A DNA stretch of 64,000 nt from Streptomyces sp. NBC_01116 (GCF_041435495.1 NZ_CP108644.1:4139501-4203500), one strand, 5' to 3'. Positions 16,893-26,666 are shown, numbered from the stretch's first letter. Notes: generated by a model from the letters alone, not told the origin. Made by a program: numbers and translations.

Positions 16893-16908
16893 TGTTTCAC
16901 GTGAAACA
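16893..16908. promoter_or_regulatory. parS site 1 (ParB binding), inside a 44-bp palindrome
   Basis: TGTTTCACGTGAAACA is a 16/16 match to the Streptomyces parS consensus. The dyad extends outward to a perfect 44-bp palindrome (16879-16922) between two convergent genes, so it can also fold as a terminator in either transcript. ParB binds parS near oriC and organises origin segregation during sporulation. Confidence 0.95.
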
Positions 16909-16926
16909 CCCGACCGGCTGCCGGCC

Positions 16927-17328
16927 TCAGCTCTCCGGCGGGCGCCCCTGAAGACGTTCCATCTCCCTGCGGTCGCGCTTGGTCGGACGGCCCGTGCCCC
17001 GGTCCCGTACGGGCACCTGGATCGCGACCTCGCGGGGCGGCGGGGGCGGACTGTTGTCGACGAAGCACTCCACGGCCACCGGCGGACCGACCCGCTTCTT
17101 CACGACCTTCGAGACGACGACCACCCGGTCCCGCCCCGCGTGCCGGAGCCGCACCTCGTCACCGACGCGTACGGCCTGTGCGGGCTTGGCCCGCTCGCCG
17201 CCGACCTTCACATGTCCCGCCCGGCAGGCGGCGGCCGCCTGGGCACGGGTCTTCGTCAGCCGGACCGACCAGATCCACACGTCGACCCGGACGCTTCCCT
17301 CCGCCTGCGGCGCGTCACCGGAAACCAT
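16927..17328 (-). CDS. S4-domain RNA-binding protein (Hsp15/HslR-like)
   Basis: A 133-aa basic protein. The S4 motif spans ~14-75: VRVDVWIWSVRLTKTRAQAAAACRAGHVKVGG, then the GDEVRLRHAG strand. The C-terminal tail is Pro- and Arg-rich (TGRPTKRDRREMERL). Domain order and size match the Hsp15 group, which in E. coli binds the large ribosomal subunit carrying nascent chains. ATG 17328 opens the conserved region; an in-frame start 14 codons earlier is less likely. It ends beside the parS palindrome. Confidence 0.83.
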   Translation of the reverse strand: MVSGDAPQAEGSVRVDVWIWSVRLTKTRAQAAAACRAGHVKVGGERAKPAQAVRVGDEVRLRHAGRDRVVVVSKVVKKRVGPPVAVECFVDNSPPPPPREVAIQVPVRDRGTGRPTKRDRREMERLQGRPPES

Positions 17329-17353
17329 GGGTCCGACTGTAATGCGGACCGGG

Positions 17354-17388
17354 CGGTGGGCGAGCGGCAATAAGCCGCCCGCCCGCCG
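17354..17388 (-). terminator. hairpin after PhoX-type phosphatase gene
   Basis: A long imperfect stem: GCGGC/GCCGC at the tip, one A-C mismatch, GGGCG/CGCCC, then further pairs including one wobble, around an AATAA loop. It lies just past the minus-strand stop at 17393. Confidence 0.55.
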
Positions 17389-17392
17389 GACC

Positions 17393-19462
17393 TCACACGC
17401 CGATGTCGCGCCCGTCCCTGCGCCAGACGGCGACGACCGAGGGGCGGACGATCTTGCCCGGACCGTCGGGCCAGACGCTCGCCGGCTTCTCGACGGAAGC
17501 CCCGTCGATCTCGCCCGGGTGCTGGACCGCGACCAGGACCCGGCGGTCCTGGATGACCGGGCCGCAGGTCTCGGCCCCGGCCGGAACGGTGAGGAACTGC
17601 TTCAGCTCGCCGCGCCGGTCACCGTGGGTCGCCACGCCGAACAGCCCGTCGTGCGAGCCGAGCTGGTTGCCGTCCGTGGAGATCCACAGGTTGCCGTGGG
17701 CGTCGAACGCCACGTTGTCCGGGCAGGAGATGGGGCTGACGTTCTCCTTGGGGAAGCCGGAGAAGTACGTCGCCGGGTCGTCCGGGTCGCCCGCCACGAG
17801 GAACAGCCGCCAGGCGAAGCCGTCGCCCGCCGGGTCGTCCCAGTTCTCCGCGAGCTCAAGGATCTGCCCGTGCTTGTTGCTGTTGCGCGGGTTCGCCTCG
17901 TCCGCGCCGGGCTTGCCCGCCTTGCCGCGGTCCGAGTTGTTGGTGAGCGCGACATAGACGCGGCCGGTGCGCGGCGAGGGCTCGACGTCCTCGGGGCGGT
18001 CCATCTTGGTCGCGCCGACCTTGTCACCGGCGAGCCGCGTGTAGACGTACACCTCGTCGGCGGTCATGCCGGGCACGTGCGAGGTGGTGCCGGTGGCCAG
18101 CGGGATCCAGACGCCGCTGCCGTCGAACTCCCCGTCGGACGGCAGCTTTCCGGTGCCGTCGATCTCGGCGACCGGCGAGTCGCCGCTCAGCTTGGCGACG
18201 TACAGCGTGCCCTCGTCCAGCAGCGTCAGGTTGTGCTCGCGGGCAGCCCGCGAGTTCCCCTTCTTCATCCGCTTGCTGGAGACGAACTTGTAGAGGTAGT
18301 CGAACTTCTCGTCGTCGCCCATGTAGACGACCGGGCGGCCGTCGGAGGTGAGCCGGGGCTGTGCGGCCTCGTGCTTGAACCGGCCCAGCGCGGTCCGCTT
18401 GCGCGGGGTGGAGTCCGGGTCGTACGGGTCGAGTTCGACGACCCAGCCGAAGCGGTTGGCCTCGTTGGGCTCCTTCGCCAGGTCGAACCGCCGGTCGAAA
18501 CGCTCCCACTTGCGCTCGGTGGCACTCGTGCCGATCCCGTACCGCTTGTGCATGTCGGTGGTGCCGTTGGCGAAGTACTGGTTGAAGTTCTCCTCGCCGT
18601 GCAGCGTGGTGCCCCACGGAGTGGTGCCGCCCGCACAGTTGTTGAGGGTGCCGAGCACCTTGCGGCCGGACCGGTCGGCGGAGGTGCGCAGCAGGGCGCT
18701 GCCCGCGGCCGGACCCGTCATACGGAACTCGCTGGTCGCGGTCAGACGGCGGTTCAGCGGGTGCCGGTTGACCGGTCCCAGCCTGCCGGTGCGGTGCTCC
18801 TCCTGGACGACGACCACGGAGAGTCCGTGCGCCGCCCAGGCGATCTCCACCTGCTCACGGGTCGGGTTGGCCGGATCGTAGCCGCGGAACATGAGGATCT
18901 CGTCCGTGTACTCATGGTTCGCGACCATGACCTGCCGACCGCGCTCGCCGCGCAGCGGGAGCAGGGAGAGGAAGTCGTTGTTGTAGCCGAACTGGCCGGC
19001 CTGGGCCTTCGCCGTCTGCTTGTCCGGGTCGAAGGAGGGCGCTCCGCGCAGGATCGGCTCGCCCCAACGGATCACCACGTTCTGGGCGTACCCGTCGGGG
19101 ATGGTGACCTTGTCGTCCTTGTTGGGCGCGACCGGCGAGAACCGCAGGCCACGCGCACCGGACGCGGTCGGTTTGTGGGGGTGGCCCGGTTTGTGGCCGT
19201 GCCCGGCGAGCGCGGCGGCCTCGGCCTGCGGGGCGCTCGGGCCGGTCAGGGCCACGGTGCCGGCGGCGGTGGCGACGGTGACCACGGCGGCGGCGCGCAT
19301 CATCGAACGGCGCGACACGGCACCGGCGATGATGTCGCCGGCGTACTCGTTGTCGCTGTTGTTGGGCGTCTCCTTGAAGCAGGCGTCCCCACAGCGGAAG
19401 CGGCAGGTCAGCGCGGAACGCCCACCCGGATGCGAGCTGATGAACGGCAGCAGATTGCGCAC
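17393..19462 (-). CDS. secreted PhoX-type alkaline phosphatase (DUF839)
   Basis: A 689-aa protein. The N-terminal ~45 residues include a Cys cluster (CRFRCGDAC), followed by a Tat-type export signal SRRSMMRAAAVVTVATAAG at about 50-68. The mature part has PhoX/DUF839 features: GYNNDFLSLLPL, VANHEYTDEILMFRG, LNNCAGGTTPWGT, HGEENFNQYF and SCPDNVAFDAHGNLWISTDG. PhoX enzymes are calcium- and iron-dependent phosphomonoesterases acting outside the cell. A two-unit PHO box lies 64 bp upstream of the start, supporting PhoP control under phosphate limitation. The long pre-signal extension is usual for this family. Confidence 0.88.
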   Translation of the reverse strand: MRNLLPFISSHPGGRSALTCRFRCGDACFKETPNNSDNEYAGDIIAGAVSRRSMMRAAAVVTVATAAGTVALTGPSAPQAEAAALAGHGHKPGHPHKPTASGARGLRFSPVAPNKDDKVTIPDGYAQNVVIRWGEPILRGAPSFDPDKQTAKAQAGQFGYNNDFLSLLPLRGERGRQVMVANHEYTDEILMFRGYDPANPTREQVEIAWAAHGLSVVVVQEEHRTGRLGPVNRHPLNRRLTATSEFRMTGPAAGSALLRTSADRSGRKVLGTLNNCAGGTTPWGTTLHGEENFNQYFANGTTDMHKRYGIGTSATERKWERFDRRFDLAKEPNEANRFGWVVELDPYDPDSTPRKRTALGRFKHEAAQPRLTSDGRPVVYMGDDEKFDYLYKFVSSKRMKKGNSRAAREHNLTLLDEGTLYVAKLSGDSPVAEIDGTGKLPSDGEFDGSGVWIPLATGTTSHVPGMTADEVYVYTRLAGDKVGATKMDRPEDVEPSPRTGRVYVALTNNSDRGKAGKPGADEANPRNSNKHGQILELAENWDDPAGDGFAWRLFLVAGDPDDPATYFSGFPKENVSPISCPDNVAFDAHGNLWISTDGNQLGSHDGLFGVATHGDRRGELKQFLTVPAGAETCGPVIQDRRVLVAVQHPGEIDGASVEKPASVWPDGPGKIVRPSVVAVWRRDGRDIGV

Positions 19463-19525
19463 GTGGATTCCTTCCGTCTGGTGTCGTGCGTGACGGTATG
19501 TGTGCCTCCACGCGGTCCGAGGGAC

Positions 19526-19547
19526 TCCCGGTGAACGGCGGGTGAAG
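19526..19547 (-). promoter_or_regulatory. PHO box (two 11-nt direct repeats)
   Basis: On the minus strand CTTCACCCGCC is followed directly by GTTCACCGGGA. Both fit the 11-nt PhoP direct-repeat unit with conserved GTTCACC (first unit 6/7). It lies 64 bp upstream of the phosphatase start. Confidence 0.72.
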
Positions 19548-19755
19548 TCCGGGCCACCGCTGTTTCCTTGCGGGCCGGTGGCGGACGCCGTCGCGGACTC
19601 GGTCCGGGAACGGTTTCGGCTCGGTTGACGCAGGGGTGGGCCGCACCGGCGAACGGCCGGATCCGGCCGCTAACCTTACGTATCCGTCCTGGCCAGGGAT
19701 GAATGAACCCAGGTCGGACATTCACCGCACCCAACTCATGCGAAAGGCCTCGCCC

Positions 19756-21456
19756 ATGGGCATTCGGAGCTTGCTGCGTAAGGTGTTCGGCCGCACGGAG
19801 CAGGACGAGCCGACCACGGCCACCGTCCCGCCCCAGGCCGAGCGCGTTCAGCCCAAGGAGACGGAGCCGGAGACCACTTCGGCGGCCGAGCCCGCGACGG
19901 AGCCGAAGGTGTCGATCCCGGCCCCGGCCTCGCCCTCGTCCCCCTCCACCGCGTCCTCCACGTCCTCCACGTCCTCCACGGAGCGTGACGGCTCGCTGGC
20001 CGCCGACCTGGTGGCGGAGGCCTTCGACAAGGCGGCCGCGGCGCCGACGTCGCCGACCGTCCCCGCGCAGAAGTCGGCCCCGGAAGACGCTCCGCAGGCG
20101 GAGAAGCCCGCGGCGGAGAAGCCGGTGACCGCCGAGGAGCCGGTGACCGTAGAGAAGCCGGTGACCGCCGAGGAGCCGGTGACCGTAGAGAAGCCGGTGA
20201 CCGCCGAGGAGCCGGTGACCGTAGAGGAAACCGTCAAGGCCGAGGAACCGCTGGCCGTCGAGGCCGCCGAGGAGCCCGTCAAGGCCGAGAACCCCGTGCC
20301 GACGCCGGTTCCTGAGCCGATCACGATCGACTTCGACGTCGACGAGGCCCCGGAGCCCGCACCGGAGCCGAAGGCCGAGCCGGAAGCGGCGACCGAAGAG
20401 GCAACGGAGACGGCAACGGAGACCACCCCCGAAACAGCGGAAGCCGAGGTACCTCAGGCCGCCTCCGCCGCCGCCGAGGCACCCGAAGCGCCCGAGGCAC
20501 GCGAAGCGCCCGAAGCACCCAAGGCATCAGTGGCACCGGCAGCCGCAGAGGCGCCGGAGACCCTGGAGACGTCGGCCGTCGCAGAGACCCCGGCCGCTCC
20601 GGAGCAGGTCACGGCCGCCCCCGAGCCGGTCGCCCCGGCGCCCGTCGTCACGGCCCCGGAGCCCGTCGTCACCGCCCCGGAGCCGGTCACCGCCACCCCC
20701 GAGCCGGTCATCACGGCACCGGAGCCCGCCACCCTCAAGCCCGTCGCCCCGGAATCCGCCCCCGGCAAGCCCGCCACCACGCTCGCGCGGGTCAAGTCGC
20801 GCGCTCCGCAGCTCGTCGCCCCGTACAAGGCGGCGCAGACCGCGCTCAAGGCGCACGGGCTGACCGGGCTCCGCGCCCGGGTCTACCTGGTGCTCGACCG
20901 CTCCGGCTCGATGCGGCCGTTCTACAAGGACGGCAGCGCCCAGCACCTGGGCGACCGGACGCTCGCGCTCGCCGCGCACCTGGACGAGGACGCCACCGTG
21001 CCGGTCGTCTTCTTCTCGACGGACATCGACGGCACCGGCGCCATCGAGCTCTCCGGACACGAGGGCCGCGTCGACGAGCTGCACGCGGGCCTCGGCCGGC
21101 TGGGCCGGACGCACTACCACCGTGCGGTCGAGGAGATCGTCGCGCACTACGAGAAGTCGGGTGCCACCGGTCCGGCTCTCGTGATCTTCCAGACGGACGG
21201 CCCGCCGGACGCCAAGCAGGCCGCCCGGCAGGCCCTCACGGAGGCGGCACGGCTGCCGCTGTACTTCCAGTTCGTCGCCTTCGGCGAGCAGGACGCGAAG
21301 GGCTTCGACTTCCTGCGGAAGCTCGACGTCCCGAACATTGGCTTCTTCCACGCCGGACCGGCGCCCCGCGAGATCACGGACGCCGAGCTCTACCGCGAGA
21401 TCCTCGCCGGGCTGCCGGCCTGGGCCGCCGAGCGCGCGGCCGGCTCCGGGGCCTGA
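19756..21456 (+). CDS. vWA-domain protein with long Pro/Glu-rich linker (TerF-like)
   Basis: A 566-aa protein. Residues 1-15 are basic ([13 protein letters not shown]), then ~345 residues are low-complexity Ala/Pro/Glu/Thr, including three perfect 12-aa repeats. A von Willebrand A domain fills the C-terminus: the MIDAS motif DRSGS is at 381-385, with a later TDG. The domain resembles the vWA of tellurium-resistance TerF proteins ([20 protein letters not shown]-like end), but no TerD genes are adjacent. Its 3' end overlaps the convergent histidine-kinase gene by 67 bp. Role unknown; metal-dependent protein binding is the inference. Confidence 0.78.
   Translation: MGIRSLLRKVFGRTEQDEPTTATVPPQAERVQPKETEPETTSAAEPATEPKVSIPAPASPSSPSTASSTSSTSSTERDGSLAADLVAEAFDKAAAAPTSPTVPAQKSAPEDAPQAEKPAAEKPVTAEEPVTVEKPVTAEEPVTVEKPVTAEEPVTVEETVKAEEPLAVEAAEEPVKAENPVPTPVPEPITIDFDVDEAPEPAPEPKAEPEAATEEATETATETTPETAEAEVPQAASAAAEAPEAPEAREAPEAPKASVAPAAAEAPETLETSAVAETPAAPEQVTAAPEPVAPAPVVTAPEPVVTAPEPVTATPEPVITAPEPATLKPVAPESAPGKPATTLARVKSRAPQLVAPYKAAQTALKAHGLTGLRARVYLVLDRSGSMRPFYKDGSAQHLGDRTLALAAHLDEDATVPVVFFSTDIDGTGAIELSGHEGRVDELHAGLGRLGRTHYHRAVEEIVAHYEKSGATGPALVIFQTDGPPDAKQAARQALTEAARLPLYFQFVAFGEQDAKGFDFLRKLDVPNIGFFHAGPAPREITDAELYREILAGLPAWAAERAAGSGA
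20116..20223 (+). repeat. 36-bp perfect tandem repeat, three units
   Basis: Three identical 36-bp units (20116, 20152, 20188) encode [12 protein letters not shown] repeats in the linker of the vWA protein. The exact identity points to recent expansion. Confidence 0.93.
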
Positions 21457-22676
21457 TCGACCGGCAGCCGTACGGTCACGGCGAGACCGCCGCCCTCCGG
21501 GCCCGGTATCGCCGTGACCGTACCGCCGTGGGCCACCGCGATCGACCGGACGATCGACAGGCCGAGGCCCGACCCCGGGCCCATCCGGTCCCGGCCCTCG
21601 CCCCGCCGGAACGGCTCGAAGAACCCCGCGATATCGCCCTCCGAGACCTCCGGTCCGGTGTTGCGCACCCGCAGGGCCCCCTCCCCGGTCAGCGAGACCT
21701 CCACCGAGCCGCCCGGCACGTTGTACGTGACCGCGTTGGCCAGCAGGTTCGCCACCAGCTGGGCGAGCAGCAGCCGGTTGCCGCGCACGGAACAGGCGGC
21801 CACCACGACGTTCACGGCCGGTCCGCCGCCCGGCCCCCGGCCCTCCGGACCGCCGCTCGCGCCGCGTGCGGCCGGACGGCGGGCCGCCTCCTCCCGGACG
21901 ACGTGGTCAAGACGGACCGCCTCGCGCTCGTCCGAGGCCAGTCCCCGTTCGCTGCGGGCCAGCACGAGCAGCCCCTCGATGAGCCGCTCGCTGCGCCGGT
22001 TGTTGTCCAGCAGGGTCTGCCGGGTGCGCACGAGGTCCTCGGGAGACGGGTCGTCCAGGCCGATCTGGATCGCGGCGCGCTGGGTGGCCAGCGGGGTTCT
22101 CAGCTCGTGCGAGGCGTTGGCGATGAATCTCTGCTGGCTGTCGAACGCCTTCTCCAGCCGGGCCAGCAGCGCGTCCAGCGTCTCCCCCAGTTCCTTCAGC
22201 TCGTCGTCGGGCCCGGTGGGCGCCATCCGCTCGTGGAGGGTGTGCGCGGAGAGCCGGCGGGCCTTCTCGGTCATGTCGTGGATGGGGCGCAGCACCCGCC
22301 CGGCGGTCCACCAGCCGACCGCGACCGCGCAGCCCGTCATCACGAGCAGGGCGGCGATCGACCAGTACAGGAGCTGTTGCCCCGCCGCGTTGCTGACGTT
22401 GTCGGTGAGGTCGTAGACGGTGGGCGGCCCCAGGTGCCGACGGGAGATCAGCGGACCGTTCACCGCGTAGCCGGGCTGGGCGACCGCGGCGGACGAGGCG
22501 ATGGAGCGCGCCTCGGTCTCCGTGCCGGCGCGGGAGGCCAGGTTGACGGTGGCCAGCAGGGCGGTGCCGAGCACCAGGAAGACACCGCCGTACACGAGGG
22601 CGATCCGGGTCCGGATCGTCGAGTGCGGCAGCTTCGAGGCGTCCACCAGCCGCCGCAGCGGGGACGGCCGCCTCAC
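21390..22676 (-). CDS. sensor histidine kinase
   Basis: A 428-aa membrane kinase. Two transmembrane helices at ~25-45 and ~104-124 flank a short extracytoplasmic sensor. HAMP follows at ~125-177, then the H-box [13 protein letters not shown] with the phospho-accepting His190. The N-box is [13 protein letters not shown] and the G-box [11 protein letters not shown]. The start is GTG at 22676, overlapping the regulator's stop as GTGA. The C-terminus overlaps the convergent vWA gene by 67 bp. It pairs with the response regulator immediately upstream; the signal is unknown. Confidence 0.9.
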   Translation of the reverse strand: MRRPSPLRRLVDASKLPHSTIRTRIALVYGGVFLVLGTALLATVNLASRAGTETEARSIASSAAVAQPGYAVNGPLISRRHLGPPTVYDLTDNVSNAAGQQLLYWSIAALLVMTGCAVAVGWWTAGRVLRPIHDMTEKARRLSAHTLHERMAPTGPDDELKELGETLDALLARLEKAFDSQQRFIANASHELRTPLATQRAAIQIGLDDPSPEDLVRTRQTLLDNNRRSERLIEGLLVLARSERGLASDEREAVRLDHVVREEAARRPAARGASGGPEGRGPGGGPAVNVVVAACSVRGNRLLLAQLVANLLANAVTYNVPGGSVEVSLTGEGALRVRNTGPEVSEGDIAGFFEPFRRGEGRDRMGPGSGLGLSIVRSIAVAHGGTVTAIPGPEGGGLAVTVRLPVDQAPEPAARSAAQAGSPARISR

Positions 22677-23326
22677 AGGGCGTACCCGACGCCCTGCACG
22701 GTGCGGATCAGCGCGGGCTCGCCGAGTTTGGCGCGGAGCTTGCTCATACAGACGCGCACGGCACCCGTGAACGGGTCGGCGTTGGCGTCCCAGGCCCGCT
22801 CCAGCAGCTCTTCCGCGCTGACCGTGCCGCCGTCGGCCTCCAGGAGCAGTTGCAGCACGGTGAACTCCTTCGGCGAGAGGTCCAGGTCCCGGCCGTCGCG
22901 GAGCGCGGAGCGCCGTACGGTGTCGAGCCGGATGCCGTGCCGCTCCAGCTGGGGCGGCACGGGCCGGGCGCTGCGCCGGCGCAGGGCGCGCACCCGGGAG
23001 ACCAGCTCGGGGAATTCGAACGGCTTGGCCACGTAGTCGTCGGCCCCCAGATCGAGCCCGGCGACCCGGTCCTCCATGGTGCCGGAGGCGGTGAGCATCA
23101 GGATCCGGGTGCGGGAGCCGGAGGCGACCAGGCGGCGGGCCACGTCGTCGCCGTGCACCCGGGGGAGGTCGCGGTCGAGCACGACGACGTCGTAGTCGTG
23201 CAGGCCGAGGTAGGCGAGGGCCGCGTCCCCGCTGTACACCGTGTCGACCGCGAAGCCGGCCCGGCGCAGTCCGGTGGCGACCAGCTCCGCGAGGATCTCC
23301 TCGTCCTCGGCGACCAGTACCCGCAT
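22673..23326 (-). CDS. OmpR-family response regulator
   Basis: A 217-aa regulator. The receiver domain has acidic residues E7-D8-E9, phospho-acceptor Asp51 (VVVLDRDLP), and Lys101 (ADDYVAKPF). A winged-helix DNA-binding domain follows from ~125 ([37 protein letters not shown]). ATG 23326 begins the first receiver strand. It is cotranscribed and translationally coupled with the histidine kinase. Target genes are not visible. Confidence 0.93.
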   Translation of the reverse strand: MRVLVAEDEEILAELVATGLRRAGFAVDTVYSGDAALAYLGLHDYDVVVLDRDLPRVHGDDVARRLVASGSRTRILMLTASGTMEDRVAGLDLGADDYVAKPFEFPELVSRVRALRRRSARPVPPQLERHGIRLDTVRRSALRDGRDLDLSPKEFTVLQLLLEADGGTVSAEELLERAWDANADPFTGAVRVCMSKLRAKLGEPALIRTVQGVGYAL

Positions 23327-23508
23327 GGTGATGTCCCCTGCCTCGTGCACGCTTGTCCGCTCCCTCCCAGGATGCGACTTTCCTACGGGAACCATTACGG
23401 GAACGGATGTTTCGCAAAGCTCTCCACCGGAGGCCACCGCTCCGCCCGCGCGGGGGCCTCGGTTTATCGATGTGAGTGGATCTTGATCTGGCCGTTAGGA
23501 TTTCGACC

Positions 23509-25122
23509 ATGGCGGCCACTGGATCCGAGAAGCAGGGGGCGAAGGCGTACTACGTCTCGACCCCCATCTACTACGTCAACGACGCTCCTCACCTGGGCCA
23601 CGCCTACACGACCGTCGCAGGCGACGTGCTCACGCGCTGGCACCGCCAGCGCGGCGAGAAGGTGTGGTACCTCACCGGCACGGACGAGCACGGTCAGAAG
23701 ATCATGCGCACGGCCGAGGCGAACAACGTCACGCCGCAGGCCTGGTGCGACAAGCTCGTCGAGGAGGCGTGGAAGCCCCTCTGGGAGCACCTGAACATCG
23801 CCAACGACGACTTCATCCGGACGACGGAGAAGCGGCACACCGATCGTGTGCAGGAGTTCGTGCAGGACCTGTACGACAAGGGCGAGATCTACAAGGGCGG
23901 GTACGAGGGCCCGTACTGCGTGGGGTGCGAGGAGTACAAGCTCCCCGGCGATCTGATCGACGGCGAGGGCGAGTTCGCCGGGCAGAAGCTCTGCCCGATC
24001 CACAAGAAGCCGGTGGAGCTCCTCAAGGAGGAGAACTACTTCTTCAAGCTGAGCGAGTACGGCCCGAAGCTGCTGGAGTTCTACGCGGCGAACCCCGGCT
24101 TCATCCAACCCGAGTCGGCGCGCAACGAGGTCGTGAACTTCGTCGAGCAGGGTCTCCAGGACCTGTCGATCTCGCGCTCGACGTTCGACTGGGGCGTCCC
24201 GGTGCCGTGGGACGACAAGCACGTCATCTACGTGTGGGTCGACGCGCTGCTCAACTACGCGACGGCCGTGGGCTACGGCGCGAACCAGGAGAAGTTCGAC
24301 GGTACGTTCCCGGCGGACGTGCACCTGATCGGCAAGGACATCCTCCGCTTCCACTCGGTGATCTGGCCCGCGATGCTGATGGCACAGGGTCTGCCGCTGC
24401 CGGGCAAGGTCGTCGCCAACGGCTGGCTGATGGTCGGCGGCGAGAAGATGTCCAAGTCCAACCTGACCGGCATCAAGCCGCAGGACCTGACCTCGCACTT
24501 CGGCGTGGACGCGTACCGCTGGTACTTCCTGCGGGCCATCGCGTACGGCAGCGACGGGTCGTTCTCGTGGGAGGACTTCACCGCCCGCTACACCTCCGAG
24601 CTGGCCAACGACTACGGCAACCTCGCCTCGCGGGTCGCGGCGATGGTCGGCAAGTACTTCGGCGGCGCACTGCCGGAGGCGACGGCCGCCGGTGACGCCG
24701 AGCGGGCCGTGCGGGAGGGCCTGGCGAAGGCCGTGGCGACCGCCGACCGGAAGATCGGCGAGGAGCTGGACTTCCAGTCCGGCATCCTGGCGGTCTTCGA
24801 CTTCGTGAAGCAGGTCAACGGCTACATCACGGAGCAGGAGCCGTGGAAGGTGGCCAAGGACACCAGCCCGGAGGGCCAGGCCCGCCTGGCGACCGTCCTG
24901 TACACGGCCGCCGAGTCGCTGCGCGGGGTCGCGGTCCTGCTCAACCCGGTGATGCCGGAGACCTCGCAGAAGCTCTGGGAGTCCCTGGGCGCCGAGGAGT
25001 CCCTGGGCGCACTGGCCGACCAGAAGGTCCAGGACGCGGGCGCCTGGGGCGTACTGCCCGTGGGCGCGACGGTGACGAAGGGCGCGGTGCTGTTCCCGCG
25101 CCTGGAGGAGAAGCCGGCGTAA
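23509..25122 (+). CDS. metG: methionyl-tRNA synthetase
   Basis: A 537-aa class I synthetase charging tRNA-Met, needed for initiation and elongation. The HIGH-type motif PHLGH is at 27-31 and KMSKS at 313-317. A single zinc knuckle is formed by Cys137, Cys140, Cys162 and His165 in the connective domain. The C-terminal dimerisation domain found in some MetRS is absent. A possible -10 (TAGGAT, 23496-23501) ends 7 nt before the ATG with no clear ribosome site, so the mRNA may be leaderless; the -35 is weak. A 17-bp-stem terminator follows. Confidence 0.96.
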   Translation: MAATGSEKQGAKAYYVSTPIYYVNDAPHLGHAYTTVAGDVLTRWHRQRGEKVWYLTGTDEHGQKIMRTAEANNVTPQAWCDKLVEEAWKPLWEHLNIANDDFIRTTEKRHTDRVQEFVQDLYDKGEIYKGGYEGPYCVGCEEYKLPGDLIDGEGEFAGQKLCPIHKKPVELLKEENYFFKLSEYGPKLLEFYAANPGFIQPESARNEVVNFVEQGLQDLSISRSTFDWGVPVPWDDKHVIYVWVDALLNYATAVGYGANQEKFDGTFPADVHLIGKDILRFHSVIWPAMLMAQGLPLPGKVVANGWLMVGGEKMSKSNLTGIKPQDLTSHFGVDAYRWYFLRAIAYGSDGSFSWEDFTARYTSELANDYGNLASRVAAMVGKYFGGALPEATAAGDAERAVREGLAKAVATADRKIGEELDFQSGILAVFDFVKQVNGYITEQEPWKVAKDTSPEGQARLATVLYTAAESLRGVAVLLNPVMPETSQKLWESLGAEESLGALADQKVQDAGAWGVLPVGATVTKGAVLFPRLEEKPA

Positions 25123-25136
25123 CGCCTCCGTACGCA

Positions 25137-25177
25137 CGATGAGCCCGGGACCGTGAACAGCGGTCCCGGGCTCATCG
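25137..25177 (+). terminator. terminator of metG
   Basis: A perfect 17-bp stem, CGATGAGCCCGGGACCG with its reverse complement around a 7-nt loop, lies 15 bp past the metG stop. It also lies downstream of the minus-strand Uma2 gene and may serve both. Confidence 0.85.
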
Positions 25178-25192
25178 CGTTCCGGCTTCGGG

Positions 25193-25774
25193 TCAGCGCA
25201 CCCAGCTCGTGAGCGGTTCGGTGTCCAGCTCGATCCCGACCGGATCGGGGAGGGTGACGGTCTTGCCGTACGGCACGGTGACGACCTGCTCGTAGCGGAC
25301 GCCGTCGGGCCCCGAGTGGACCTTCACCTCACAGCTGTCCCGGTCGATCAGCAGATAGACGGGGATACCGGTCTCGGCGTACGCGCGCGGCTTCTCGACG
25401 CGGTCGCGGCGGTCGGTGTCCTCGTCGTACGAGGTGACCTCGACGACCATGAGGACGTCGTCGGGGCTGGCCCATTCGCCCTGGCCGACGAAGGCACCGC
25501 TGCGGGCGAAGGCCCCGTCGGGGCGGGCATTGCCCTTGCGATACGTCTCGACGCGCAGCCCCTGCTCGGAGTAGAGCCATCGATTCGGATCCGCCTGCAT
25601 GCACAGTCGCGTCAGCCACTCGATGATCCGCCCGTGGTCCCCGTCCGGCACAGCCTTGACCCCCAGTTTCCCGTTCACGAACTCCAGCCGCAGTGCCTCC
25701 TCCGCACGTATGGCGGTACGGGCCAGCTCTTCGAAGACGTCCTGCGTCAGGACGCGGTCCTCGACCACGCTCAC
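25193..25774 (-). CDS. Uma2 family (DUF820) nuclease-fold protein
   Basis: A 193-aa protein of the Uma2 group, which has a PD-(D/E)XK restriction-endonuclease-like fold. ARPDGAF, the acidic VLMVVEVTS strand and the following EKPRAYAETGIPVYLLID segment carry the expected catalytic pattern. GTG 25774 is chosen because AGGAGGAG lies 6 nt upstream. Streptomyces genomes carry many copies of this family and its function is unsettled. A C-terminal remnant of the same family appears at 36068. Confidence 0.85.
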   Translation of the reverse strand: MSVVEDRVLTQDVFEELARTAIRAEEALRLEFVNGKLGVKAVPDGDHGRIIEWLTRLCMQADPNRWLYSEQGLRVETYRKGNARPDGAFARSGAFVGQGEWASPDDVLMVVEVTSYDEDTDRRDRVEKPRAYAETGIPVYLLIDRDSCEVKVHSGPDGVRYEQVVTVPYGKTVTLPDPVGIELDTEPLTSWVR

Positions 25775-25874
25775 AACGACCTCCTCCTGCACCGGGCCAC
25801 CGGGTCACTTGTACCGGGGAACATCCTCAGCGTACGGGCAAGGGCCCCCGCCCGTACGCCCGATCACCGCCCGA

Positions 25875-26666
25875 TCACCGCCCGAGGGTCGCCGCGTCCC
25901 CCATCACGATCACCGGGTTCATGGCCGGGTCCAGGGTGCGCAGGAGCTCCTCCATGTGTTCCTCGGGCACGGAGACGCAGCCCTGGGTGGGGCCGCCGTG
26001 GTCGACGTGGATCCAGATGCCGCCGCCGCGTTCGAGGCCGAGCGGGCGGGTGCGGTTCAGGGGGCTGACGCCCGCCGTGCGGTTGTAGTTGATCGCGACG
26101 ACGTAGTCGAAGGAGCCCTCCAGCGGCTCTCCGTAGAAGCCCTCGCCGTCCACCGCGAACCGTGGGTGCTCGTCGTACGGCAGCAGCGCTCCCGGGTCGG
26201 GGAGCCGGCCGCCCGCGTCGGTGAGGGGGTAGACGCCCCTGGGGGACCTCAGGTCGCCTGCCACATGGTGGTCCGTCCAGCCCTCCATCCCGTTGTGCGC
26301 CGGCCAGGGCCCCAGGACCGGCTGCCAGCTCTTCGCCGCGTCCTCGCGGCTGTACAGAACGGCACCGGACTGGTGGGAGTCGGCCTCCTCGCCGGTCACG
26401 ACGAACACCTGCCGGGCCTCGGCGGGGACCTGGGCCAGGGTCTCCGGTCCCAGGCCCGGGATCCCGGCGGGGCTCGGCGCGGGCTCCGGGCCGGGTGATG
26501 CCCGGCGTACGGAGGCGGCGTCGGACTCCGGACCCGCGGCGCCCAGCCCCGGAGCTCCCACGGGAGTCTCCGTGGGAGCGGCGCCGGAGGAGCAGCCGGT
26601 GAGCAGCAGGGCCAGGACGAGGAGTGGCGCGGCGAGCAGGGCGGGCGGGCGGCGTGGGACGGACAC
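25875..26666 (-). CDS. L,D-transpeptidase (YkuD) lipoprotein
   Basis: A 263-aa cell-envelope protein. A signal peptide ends in the lipobox LLTGC with Cys25, so it is probably lipid-anchored. A Pro/Ala-rich spacer covers ~26-75. The catalytic motif HVDHGGPTQGCVSVP places the nucleophile at Cys230 with His223 upstream, as in YkuD L,D-transpeptidases that form 3-3 peptidoglycan crosslinks or attach proteins. The domain spans most of ~80-263. It stands alone between the Uma2 gene and a terminator/parS segment. Confidence 0.85.
   Translation of the reverse strand: MSVPRRPPALLAAPLLVLALLLTGCSSGAAPTETPVGAPGLGAAGPESDAASVRRASPGPEPAPSPAGIPGLGPETLAQVPAEARQVFVVTGEEADSHQSGAVLYSREDAAKSWQPVLGPWPAHNGMEGWTDHHVAGDLRSPRGVYPLTDAGGRLPDPGALLPYDEHPRFAVDGEGFYGEPLEGSFDYVVAINYNRTAGVSPLNRTRPLGLERGGGIWIHVDHGGPTQGCVSVPEEHMEELLRTLDPAMNPVIVMGDAATLGR

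Noticed and set aside
16879-16922. oriC
   Set aside because: parS sites show origin proximity, but there is no cluster of DnaA boxes and no dnaA/dnaN gene.
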